DNA of 64,000 nt from Silurus meridionalis (Eukaryota > Chordata > Actinopteri > Siluriformes > Siluridae), in NCBI RefSeq assembly GCF_014805685.1, contig NC_060900.1, positions 7,121,450 to 7,185,449 of the forward strand, written 5' to 3'. A program made the position numbers and the translations under genes. Shown here in pieces: positions 43,613-55,286 of this stretch; the first letter of the stretch is position 1, and the number at the start of each line of letters is the position of its first letter. Under the pieces are notes generated by a model that was not told the DNA's origin, did no database searches, and saw nothing but the letters and a program-made list of their open reading frames with translations.

Positions 43613-45587
43613 GTGTATATTAAAAAGTTAATACTCTTTTGTATATGACTTTTTTAAAGTCTATCTATTAAGTAGATACATACATTTTTTAAGCTTCTTG
43701 CTTGTTCCTTATTTAGTAAGTCAACTGCAAAATGTGAGTAAAATTTAATTATGTTAAATTAAGTTAAGTTGAAAAGTTTAATTAGTTGAACTAGTTTAAA
43801 ATTGTTTTGTAGGATCATCACTGCAACTGATTCCCGAATGGCATCACTCATGGAATCTGACATGAGCTTGCAAGTAAAAGTCGACTAGCCAGCACCCAAA
43901 GCGAACCATTTCAGAATCACCCGATTTACATTACTTTCCGTTTTACATTTTGGTGGGTGCAGACAGCACACCTCTAAAACATTTTCCCGTCACACCAATA
44001 CTTTCACAAACTCTGGAATTGAAGCTCTAAAAAAGTGTTTCTGAGGAAAAAACTTTCAAACATCTGACGTCATTCTTTAGATTAAGTTGCTGCACTACGA
44101 GCACATGCAGAGTGTCACTGTTGTAGCTTGTTACAGATTGAAGCAGTTGAGAGTGTTGCAACAGATCCCATGCTGCAACAGATTTCATCTCTCCCATATA
44201 AATCACAATCTAAAGTTTAAATATTTAATACATAAGCAAAGCGGACAGCCACAGCAAGATCCTTTCTAATAAAAAGAATGATAAGTGGCATTAAGAGCAG
44301 TGAAATATGCATTATATATTATATAATATGTATCTATACATTAATTGTTTGGTTTATAAATAACTAGATTTAAAAAATATATTTTACACCATCTCCAATC
44401 TAGCAATCAAATCCTAAATCCTTCTTGCCATCTTTTTTAGTTTAAATACTGGATAATATTATTATATAGTTATCCTATGCTAATTTACTTACCTAATAGT
44501 CTTAGTCACTGGTTTGGTGATGCAGGAGTATTTGTAATGCCATTTTCCCCTCTGACTTTTACCCAAACTAAAAGAGAGAGAATCATGCAAGGAAATCTAG
44601 TCTGAAAATCACTCTGAACAATACTAACACATAACCAGTTTAAATGCTACCAAAAAGATCCAAAAACTAGTAGCACTTCATTGTAACTGCTGTTGTTCAG
44701 TCAGTTTGCCTACAAGCCACCAACAACAGATTTAATATCAGTCTACCAAATGATAGCTTTTCTTGTTTACAACATTGTTTTCAACTCAAAAGGAAGCCAT
44801 CTCACAAACATCCCCTTAATCTCTGCTTTATTTCTCTCCCTTCTGGTCACGTATTTACAGGAAATCCCTAAAAAGGAGACAAATCTTTATTTAGAGCATG
44901 AAGGTCTCATGAGAGCATATGCCTAAACTGTGCTTATGTTTACACCTATCAATGACTTTATCACCAAATGATCGGAGAGTCAGAGAGACATCTGGGCACC
45001 AGCAGCTGATCTAACAAAATGCTAAATAAAGTGTGTCACTGTAAGTGGATCTTAGGATCTCAAGCACAAATCCACATACAGAAAGGATTAATCCAGATTA
45101 ATGTAATGCATCTTATTTTTCCAATTATTTTCAAACATGGCATAATCAAGTAAGCAGTTTGGTTCCCACTTGAGCATGCTCAGGACATTACACTTTTTCT
45201 CTAGTGAACAAAATGAAAATATACAGTGTATATACTTTTTTTTAAAATAAGGGCATTTTATTTACAGTTTCGAATTGTATACATTGATGATATATCTACA
45301 TAACTGAACTGAATTTTTGTTAGTGATCAGTTGTGGACTGTAATGAAGAAAATGTAATTAATTTCTCATGATCATTTGAATCGATACCAATCTGTGTTCA
45401 ACTAATTAATATAATTCTATTAATAGATTATTGTGCTAAGAGTCTTTTCACATAAACTGAGTTTATTAGGCAAGAATCTTGTGACAAAAATTATAATAGG
45501 ATATTATAGCCACAATGAAGTACTTTGGATACTTAAATCACCTTCTCCAGATCACCATCACTGCACCCCCAACATCGTTTATCTGTA

Positions 45588-45800
45588 ATAAATGGACATT
45601 CGGTGCAACCCAGATGAGGATGGGTTCCCTCTTGAATCTGGTTCCTCTCAAGGTTTCTTCCTTATGCCATCTTTGGGAGTTTTTCCTTACACATTCATGG
45701 ACAAAAGTACACTTATAAAGAACATATTCATTTTTATCACCATATTATCTGTGTAAAGCTGCTTTGAGACAATGTCGATTGGTTAAAGTGCTATATAAAT
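45588..45800 (-). repeat. Interspersed repeat, TTTATTTGTATAGCGC family, reverse orientation
   Basis: AGATGAGGATGGGTTCCCTC, GGTTCCTCTCAAGGTTTCTT and AAAGCTGCTTTGAGACAATG match, in opposite orientation, the copy at 59172-59400. A common fish interspersed repeat; class not determined. Confidence 0.75.
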
Positions 45801-46202
45801 AAAAATAAATTTAATTGAATTAAAATTGAACTTAAATACATTTAAAGACAAATACTTTTTTACTACTAATTCTTTTTTTTCCTCAAGTAAAAGTTTAAAG
45901 GAAGTAATTTACCGACTATATTTCTACATAACTACAAAGTACATGGTTTGCATACTTCGTCCACCACAGTTATTAGTAAAAAATAATAACAGCAGTTCAG
46001 TTTTATTTTGGGATTGTTTACATTGCTGTACATAACTGTACATAATGGACACACATGTACATAACTGAACTCTAAAAACAAACTTGATTTAATTAGATGT
46101 AATTAATAATTTTTAAATATACTAGGGAAAAAACACATTAATGCTGCTAGAATTCCTTTTGCATGCAGAGCATATGTAGACAAAACAATCGTGACTAAAC
46201 TA

Positions 46203-46226
46203 CCACAGTGAAGTGATTCTTCCAGT
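46203..46226 (-). pseudogene. Relic of a SULT last exon
   Basis: 24 bases (the plus strand reads CCACAGTGAAGTGATTCTTC then CAGT) are identical to part of exon 8 of SULT copy 1, decoding on the minus strand to WKNHFTV, the PAPS-loop/dimer-motif region. Flanking bases do not continue the exon and a stop follows. It probably marks a decayed fifth SULT locus beyond copy 4. Confidence 0.55.
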
Positions 46227-47112
46227 GTCAGAATTTGCTGCTCTGAATTTCCTTTTTTAGGGAAAATAAATATGGAGGCTGGGAGTTATGTTTCATGTTT
46301 GAACTCATTGCCACAACCCTTCCTCTGATTCTCTGGCCATTTTAACCACCCATATTGCTCTCAGCAGGAATGCAGGAAGAGTGTATGCCTCCCTACCCTA
46401 TTGATAAGTACGACTGAAACCAGATCACTTTATAGCACTTAATTATAAAATTCACTCCTCTTCGTTTTACTTCTTCCATTTCTCTATTCAGGTAAATCTT
46501 TAAAATAAATGCTACAAAAAGACTTTTAAAGACAGTTAAAAAGTGTTTTCAATTCAGTCTACATCAATGGACTGAAGTGTGTTTTTTATCTCAATTGTTT
46601 GTTACTTCTCTGAATCTACCTTTTTTCTTTTATATCAGACACTATTTCTCCATCATTTCTGTTTGTTTAGTGTGTCAGTAACCTTCTTTTCATTGGCTGC
46701 AAACTCCTTGTAGTCATTATGTATTCAGACTTCTTTTATGCAATGCAACTGAACTGGTGTATGATGTGCATGATGTGTGCACATTTCCAACACCTCTGAC
46801 ACAGCACAAAATATAGGGTAATGGTCTCTTTTGACTCAATCATCATCTTTTTATTTTTAACAAAAAATTCGTATTTATTATGCCTGTCGAAAATTAACGC
46901 ATTAATAGAGTCAAATTAAAATTAAAATGTGCAAATTAATTTGAACGGCCCTAACTTTATTAATGTGCGATTAATTGCACATTTCTGTTTGACAATTTTT
47001 TATTCAATATATTCATTTTATATTATTTTACTTCAAAATATAAATCAATAACTGTCTGAAAAAGACAAAATCTATGCAACACATTCGTTCCTGGCGTGTG
47101 TATGTATATATA

Positions 47113-47118
<6 letters not shown>

Positions 47119-47182
<64 letters not shown>
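47119..47182. repeat. (TA)n microsatellite
   Basis: TA array at the left edge of the nested Tc1-like element. Confidence 0.95.
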
Positions 47183-47183
<1 letters not shown>

Positions 47184-47188
<5 letters not shown>

Positions 47189-47670
47189 TACAGACCAAAA
47201 GTTTGGACACACCTTCTCATTTAAAGAGTTTTCTTTATTTTCATGACTATGAAAATTGTAGAGTCACACTGAAGGCATCAAGGGCTATTTGACCAAGAAG
47301 GAGAGTGATGGGGTGCTGCGCCAGATGACCTGGCCTCCACAGTCACCGGACCTGAACCCAATCGAGATGGTTTAGGGGTGAGCTGGACCGCAGAGTGAAG
47401 GCAAAGGGCCAACAAGTGCCAAGCATCTCTCGGGAACTCCTTCAAGACTGTTGGAAGACCATTTCAGGTGACTACTTCTTGAAGCTCATCAAGAGAATGC
47501 AAAGAGTGTGCAAAGCAGTAATCAAAGCAAAAGGTAGCTACTTTGAAGAACCTAGAATATGACATTTTCAGTTGTTTCACACTTTTTGTTATGTATATAA
47601 TTCCATATATAATTCCACATGTGTTAATTCATAGTTTTGATGCCTTCAGTGTGAATCTACAATTTTCATA
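47184..47670 (+). mobile_element. Internally deleted Tc1-like element
   Basis: The left inverted repeat begins CAGTACAGACCAAAAGTTTG. It jumps at about 47282 straight into transposase C-terminal sequence (TWPPQSPDLNPIEM, then a stop) and ends with an inverted copy of the sub-terminal part (GCCTTCAGTGTGAATCTACA). The right outer end is replaced by TA repeat. Non-functional. Confidence 0.8.

Positions 47671-47746
<76 letters not shown>
47671..47746. repeat. (TA)n microsatellite
   Basis: TA array at the right edge of the nested Tc1-like element, where the missing right terminus should be. Confidence 0.95.
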
Positions 47747-47754
<8 letters not shown>

Positions 47755-48330
47755 TTTAAACAATGAAAAATAATTTTCAATCACTAAACATTTTTTCTAC
47801 TGATGCACCAATTCTCAAATCAAGCTCCAAAATCTGCCATGATGCACACATCCGGCAATTAAAAGTGTCCGTGTGGAAACATAGCAAAAGTTCTGTTTGG
47901 TGTCTTGATGATTTACATAATGTAAAAATTACTTTAAAACAGAGTTTTTACAACTGCCCCGTCATCTGAAATTGTAAACAGGCTTCTCTGTTTTGAGCAA
48001 ATGGTTCAGTGCAAAGAAAGAGAAGTAATGGGAACCTTTTTCTATGTTCTTTTTCCAATGTGTTTAATGGACATAAACAAGTTCTTTAAAACACGTGTAT
48101 ACCATTTTTGAAACGTGTTCTTTATGCTCTATTTTGAGTAAGGTTTCAGTAGTAATAAACATACATTTGCATAAAGCTTCCTAATTTGTCCATGCCCATG
48201 TTGATTAGAGTATAAAACATTTTAAAAGTATTAATTTAAGGTACATTTAGAACAGATAAAAATGTGCGATTAATTAAGAGTTAAGTCATGACAATCATGC
48301 GATTAAATATTTAATCGATTGACAGCCCTT

Positions 48331-49095
48331 GTTTTTATATATGTTAGGTATAAACAAAGCAAAGCTTTAACTTTGGAACAATTTAATTGTGTAATGCAAA
48401 CATGTTTGTGTTCCATAGTAAAATTAATGCTTTAATCAAAGTCATTATTCATTTGCAGTAATACTTAATGTAAGCAACCGAATACTAATGATTAGCAACC
48501 CAAGGGTCAAACAATTAACAGAGAAAAGTGGAACTAGGGTGTATAAGTACAAAGTCCAGAAATGGGTGTTGTCATGTTAAAGGTGAAAGAGAAAAATGAA
48601 CAAAATGCAAGGACAAGAACATCGTTCGAACCAAAACCTAAGACAGATCTACACCAAGACAAGTTGGACAACTTGGACTAGATAAGGGCCAAAGAATTAC
48701 TTAAACTTGGCCAACTTTGGAGACAGTAACTGGTATTAAATGAATCAAATAAAGGTGAAAATACTGATGGATAGAGCTGATAGGAAAGAATAACAGAAGC
48801 TGGAACTGACAGGATCAAGAGAGCCACTTTGATTCATTTTAATCGTGCTTGCGCATGGCAAGTAATTTCATCAATTCACAATGAACTGAGTAACTCAGTA
48901 GCTCTTGTCATAGCAAAGCTTCTTCAACTCCTTCTGTCTCCTTATGTAATCCCAGACAGATTGATGATGTTGAGGCACTATGGGGGACAAAACGATTACT
49001 TTCAAGACTCCTTGTTCTTCTCTGTGTCGTAGAAGGTTCTTAATGACATAGAATATTATGTTGTAAAAAAGAATTGCAGGGATGAGGTTGTGGGT
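48331..49095. other. Spacer, nothing recognised
   Basis: No coding signal or known repeat seen. Confidence 0.4.
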
Positions 49096-49350
49096 GTCAG
49101 TGGTAGACAGTAACAAAGTAAATGTAATTCATTACTGTACTTAAGTTGCTTTTTCATGTATCTGTACTTTACTGAAGTGTTTCTATCGGGGAACTTCACT
49201 ACATGTCAAAGTCAAATATAGCTACATTTTGCAAAATCAAGCGTTCCTTTTTATTTATGAGTGGGTAAAAAATCAGGGGAGCACTTTTACTTTTAATAGA
49301 GTAATATTTTACCTACTGTATCTCTACAAGGTACTTCATCCAGACTATCA
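49096..49350. mobile_element. hAT-like MITE fragment
   Basis: CAGTGGTAGACAGTAACAAA, then GTAAATGTAATTCATTACTG and on to GTACTTCATCC, matches the general form of a common teleost hAT MITE family; related to but distinct from the 43.0 kb element. Confidence 0.55.
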
Positions 49351-49554
49351 GTGCAAATAATGAAACGAGTGTGCAAATATAGAGGTTCATTGTGCAGAGA
49401 AATGAGGAAGAAATGTCCAGTGATTATCAGGCATAAAGGTATAAATTATTGTACAATTAGGCGAGGTAGAAAATGAAGTAAAATGCAAATATAATGGTAG
49501 TGCAAATGATTATTATTTGTACAACATAGTACAACATACCACCCTCTGCATGCT

Positions 49555-49695
49555 GAGTGACGTTACCGGGTGTAAGTCCGGACGCTCTGTCCTCCCTCTG
49601 TAGGTGCCCTAGATAAGGATACAAGAGTCATTTTGGATTGAGCCGGAAAACAAGCGGTTTTCGCGACGGAAGTACAAAAAAAAACTACAACAAAA
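49555..49695 (+). promoter_or_regulatory. Probable wdr46 promoter, CpG-containing
   Basis: Sharp rise in GC and CpG just before the wdr46 ATG, with no TATA box. GAGCCGGAAAAC and CGCGACGGAAGT carry ETS-type GGAA cores, as usual for housekeeping ribosome-biogenesis genes. The transcription start was not located. Confidence 0.5.
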
Positions 49696-50114
49696 ATGGC
49701 GGCGCCCGTGCAAGAAGTGGTGGCCAACACACACGTGGAGAAAAAGAAAAAGGTGACTGAGTTCTAATTTATATATAAAGGAAAGATTGTGATTGTTACT
49801 TAGAGAGAGAGGAAGTAGCTGCTTACCGACTGTACAAGATGATTGGTTGAAAACCGAGTAAAACAAATATATAATAAAGATCACTCCAGGCTTAACACCG
49901 GCTAACTGCTAAGCTGCATATATAAAATATATATATCTGAGTGGTCAGTCGCTGTATGTATGTATGTATGTATGTATGTATGTATGTATGTATGTATGTA
50001 TGTGTATGTATGTATGTATGTGTGTGTATGTATGTATGTATGTATGTATGTGTGTGTGTATGTATGTATGTATGTGTATGTATGTGTGTATGTGTGTGTG
50101 TATGTGTGTGTGTA

Positions 50115-50172
<58 letters not shown>

Positions 50173-50210
50173 TGTCTGTCCCTCCCTGTCCCTGTAAAAT
50201 CATACACATG

Positions 50211-50254
<44 letters not shown>

Positions 50255-50256
50255 TG

Positions 50257-50320
<64 letters not shown>

Positions 50321-50399
50321 CATACATATATATATGTATGTATGTTTATGTATATATATATATATATATAACATACATACATATATATATGTATGTGTG

Positions 50400-50454
<55 letters not shown>

Positions 50455-50455
50455 C

Positions 50456-50486
<31 letters not shown>

Positions 50487-53400
50487 CATACATACATATA
50501 CATATATATGCGCACACACACATATATGTAACTGTAAAATCATTCATGGTAAAGCCAGTAGGGTATCTGTCTTTCTCACAACAGTATTTGTTTTCCTCAG
50601 CCCCAAAACGTTACTGGGAAGAAACGAAAAATGAAGAGAACACGAAAACTGATAAAGAGAAAAGCACTGAAGGTGAATCACCGAAGAAATGCCAGACAAA
50701 AACCAGCATGAGGGACTGAAGAGGAACAGAAGACCTAACAAAAAGTTCATATCAGGGGTGTGTATTTTAAATACTTTCTGATTTCTGCATGGTGGCCTCC
50801 TGTAAATCCATGTAAAAAGTCTGTAAAAAAGTTTAATATTTCATATGCATTTTAATAGAAATGTACATATTCGTTTATATATGGTGGTGATTAATTAATT
50901 GTAATGGGAAAATAATTTTTTTATAGGTAAAGAATGTGTCTCCAGTTTAAACAATATCGGGGCATTAAAACAGTACTCTATAATATAATGCTTTTAAACT
51001 CACTTCTTTTGAACAGCCAATCAGAAGAGAGTGTGTATCAAGTATAATATTGGATTTGGTTGGAAAGGTTTTTTTTTTTACTGCATTTACATTTTATCCT
51101 GGTGAACATTGAAACATTTTGTCCAATCATATTATTCACTGTACATATGCTTACATATATATCACATGCTGTAAATATGCTACATATTTATCTGCACTTC
51201 TGGTAGATGCCAAACTGCATTTCGTTGCTGTGTACCTGTACAATGCAATGACAATAAAGTTCTATCTATCGATCCATCGATCGATCGAATATGATACTAG
51301 ATAGTGAATGCTGGGTTGTCCGTATTGTAAAAATATTATTATTACTACAATACTGAATCACATGTCTGTAAATCACTGTTAGAATTACCAGGTGTAATGA
51401 GCAAGTAATCACTTTGTGCAACCAGTGAATATTGGGGCACAACTGTGAATTCTCTGATTGAACATTCACAGTCATGAGGTAAATCTGCAGGGTTGTGTTA
51501 TAAAATGTTCACCACAAGCAGCTTGTATTAGCACCTTTTTTATGCTAGAAACAATGAAATTTCAGGTTTTGATATTTTGTTTAGATTAGATAATTTGTAA
51601 ATAGTGTATTACACAAGGCCCAGAAAGCCAGATCACTGACTTGATGCCATTTCCCCAGAAAAAAGACCCTTTCCCTGGTGAGGCCCCAATCCCAGAAGTG
51701 CAGCTGAAGAAATTCCAGAGAGGCAAAAAAATTCAAAAGGTAAGATTCATTGGTCCTATAGCAATATATTTAGATTCTTCTTGTTCTTTCGGCTGCTCCC
51801 GTTTGGGGTCGCCACTCCTCCACCTTTTCTTCACTTCTCTAACACACTCACCATTACTTTGCACAGTTGAGCCCAGGTACCTAAACTGATCCACCTTCTC
51901 CACCTCTTCTCCCTGCAACCACACCAATCCACTGCCCTCCCTCTTATTTACACACATGTACTCTGTCTTACTCCTACTGACTTTCATTCCCCTTCTCTCC
52001 AGTGCATACCTCCACCTCTCCAGGCTCTTCTTAACCTGCTTCCTACTCTCACCACAAATCACAATATCATCCGCAAACATCATAGTCCATGGAGACTGTC
52101 CATCACCACTGCAAACAGGAAAGGGCTCAGGGCCGATCCTTGATGCAGTTCAGCCTCCACCTTGAACCAGTCTGTTGTTCCTACTGCACACTTCACTGCT
52201 GTCACACTGTCCTCATACATGTCCTGCACCACCCTCACATACTTCTCTGACACACCTGACTTCCTCAGACAGTACCACAGCTCCTCTCTCTGCACCCTGT
52301 CGTACACTTTCTCTAAATCCACAAACACACAATGCAACTCCTTCTGACCTTCTCTATACTTCTCCATCAACATTCTCAAAGCAAATAATGCATCTGTGGT
52401 GATCCTCCTCGGCATGAAACTATACTGGTACATACATGGTCACCTCTTCTCTCAGCCTGGCTTCCACTACTCTTTTCCATAACTTCATGGTGTGACTGAT
52501 CAACTCTATTACCCTGTAGTTACTGCAGGTCTGCACACCTCCCTTATTACTAAAAACCGGTACCAGAACACTCCGTCTCGATTCCTTAGGCATCATCTCA
52601 CCAGAATCTTATTAAACAATCTGGTTAAAAACTTCAATGCCATCTCTCTTAAACATCTATTCTCTATGCATTTATTTCCCATATAAGAACAGTATCTCGT
52701 GTTTGCTGACATGTCCCCGTTTTCTCATTAGTTGAAAAATGTCAAAAAGAGGGCCAAAGAGTTCATCGAAAAGTCTGAGATGGCTTCTAATCTGGCACAG
52801 AAACAGGCTGCACGATACGATCTCATGCTTCCAGAGGATGCTGGGTAATTGTGTTTGATTCTGAACATGACATATTTCAGTTGTTTTGACACTGTAAATT
52901 GTTTTGTTTATGTAGGCACCCACTAAGACACATACCCACTTAATATTCCTTTAGGTTCCTGGAGGGAGACGAGGGTGAGGACACATGCACTGTATTACAG
53001 GAGGACATTGCAGAGGCTGTTGATATTACATCTGGGGCAAAGGTGACACTTTAAAATATATTTATTTAAGCAGAAATTACTGTAAAAAGTGTTTGGAAGA
53101 ACACATGCACTAAAACAGTAATGTTTTGTAAATGTCCAGTATAGATTATGTAGCACAGTGTGGAATGTCCAGGCTTTTTGCTTTTTTTTTGGTGCTTATC
53201 TCTCTATCTAATTTATTTTGCTCTCTTTCTCTGCAGTACTTTAACCTTCATCTAAACCAGTTTGGACCATACAGACTAGACTACAGCAGAACTGGCCGGT
53301 CAGTGCCTTAGCAATTTCAAAGCCTTTCCGATGCCGATATTTTGAATGTAATAATGTCTCACTGAGTGGAAACTTCTGCTTTCAGGCATCTCTTACTAGG

Positions 53401-55018
53401 TGGAAGGAGAGGTCATGTGAGTTGCATAGAATGGCAGACCAAAAAACTTATGTGCGAGATGAACGTCATGGAGACGGTTCAAGATATCAAGTGAGTATCC
53501 ATCCATTATTCAAGCACTTAACAATATTTATTGAAATCTTCTTTCTTTTGATATTTTATTTACATTATCATAATGAGCTGTATATTAATTTATTGGGGGA
53601 AAACTGGTTTTTCTATGTGAAATTAGACATTGAACACCCCCCTATAACCAAAATGGCATGATTCTTGTTTCATAGCGCCTCTGCGAAGATTTGACTTCCA
53701 CTATTTGTGGTCACCCCTACATTTTTATACATGACTGGACTCAAAAAATGTTTTAATAGCAGCAGTTGCTTTAAATAAATGATGCCACAATCACTACTAA
53801 AGTCCGAATGCAGAATCCTCTCTGGGATTGTTTGGAAGAGAGAGAGAGAGATGTTGTTACAGATTTCTTTTCACACTGAATTCCCTCTGAACCATAAATT
53901 CTTTTTTTTCTTTTCCCCGAAAAAAATGTGTGCATGAAAGAGGTAATTTTATTAAAGCACGCCAACCCAGTGTATTATTAAGCACCCAGCTCTTGAAGCA
54001 GATTGCTTTTACACATAAATGAGTAAAATACTGTTATATGGATATACACCATATACTTGTATCTATATTTGTATAATTTTAGTATGCTATCTGTTTATTC
54101 TGAATGAACAAATTCAAATGCTTTTTACGACTGTCCAACTGTCCATGAAATACAATGTAAGATAAAAAAAAAAAAAAAAATGTATAATAGTTACAAATTA
54201 TTTCAGTTTATATACAGTTAAATCCCTTACAGTAATGATATTTAAATGCACAAATATACACTCTAAAAGCGCAAAAAAAAAAAAAACAATCATTCCGCCT
54301 GTGCCATGTAATTTTGCTGTCCTCATTTCTTCTTTCGCTGCTTTCCACTAGGTGGCTCCACACCGAGGCCATGTTCGCTGTGGCTCAGAAGAAGTGGCTC
54401 TACATCTATGACTCCAATGGCATAGAACTGCATTGCATCAAAAAATTCAACGACGTCCTCCGCATGCAGTTCCTCCCTTACCACTTCCTGCTCGCCACAG
54501 CGGTGCGTCAGTGCAAGAGACCCTGTTTCCATTCCCAAATTTGACCTCTAGATTAAAGTTTGATACGATGTGGTAGTGTCTGTGTGTATGTTCTTATGTG
54601 TGTCCAACTCTCACAGAGTGCCACAGGTTTCCTGCAGTACCTGGATGTGTCGGTGGGAAAGGAGGTGGCAGCGATCTGCACAAAGTTAGGCAGGCTCGAC
54701 GTGATGGCACAAAATCCCCACAATGCCGTCATCCACCTGGGTCACTCGAATGGCACGGTCAGCTTGTGGTCTCCCAATCAGAGAGAGCCATTAGTTAAAA
54801 TGCTGTGCCACCGGGGTGCAGTCCGTTCGCTCACTGTGGACAAAACTGGCACGTAGGTATTTTTTATGTGCCGCCAATGCTGTGAATATACAGTCTTCCA
54901 TAGTTGGCTTACAGTATATTCAGAAAATTTGTTTTACATTATGGAAAATACTATTTTTCCCAGAAATTTGCAATGTTAAGAAATTCTATTACATCTGAAC
55001 TGTACTTATGTAAAAGTC

Positions 55019-55060
<42 letters not shown>

Positions 55061-55217
55061 CAGATACATGGTGACGTCAGGTCTGGACAGGAGGCTGACG
55101 GTGCATGACATTCGAGCATTTAAGCCACTTCACAAGTACTTCTTGCCTGCTGGAGCCTCCTGCCTCTCCCTCAGTCAGAGAGGACTGCTTAGTGCTGCTA
55201 CAGGAGATGTAGTACAG

Positions 55218-55286
<69 letters not shown>

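Larger units (their letters stand above)
41586..46202. other. Gene-free spacer upstream of SULT copy 4
   Basis: No gene supported. Contains a (CT)n run at 42934-42958 and the repeats listed separately near 43.0-43.6 and 45.6-46.0 kb. A 169-codon open frame at 42213-42722 was judged a chance frame. Confidence 0.5.
46880..48330. mobile_element. hAT-like element with nested Tc1 insertion
   Basis: The left edge is GCCTGTCGAAAATTAACGCA and the right edge, reverse-complemented, AAGGGCTGTCAATCGATTAA. The sub-terminal parts on both sides contain GTGCGATTAATT stretches. This is a common teleost hAT-like end. The Tc1 remnant and two TA arrays listed below lie inside it. Confidence 0.55.

Noticed and set aside
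49892..50547. Long overlapping open frames on both strands (up to 209 codons)
   Set aside because: They translate TATG/TG/TA/CATA repeats into Tyr-Ile-Cys-His-Thr-Val arrays; pure repeat artefacts.
51956..52402. Plus-strand frames inside wdr46 intron 3
   Set aside because: They are the reverse strand of an RTE-type reverse-transcriptase fragment.
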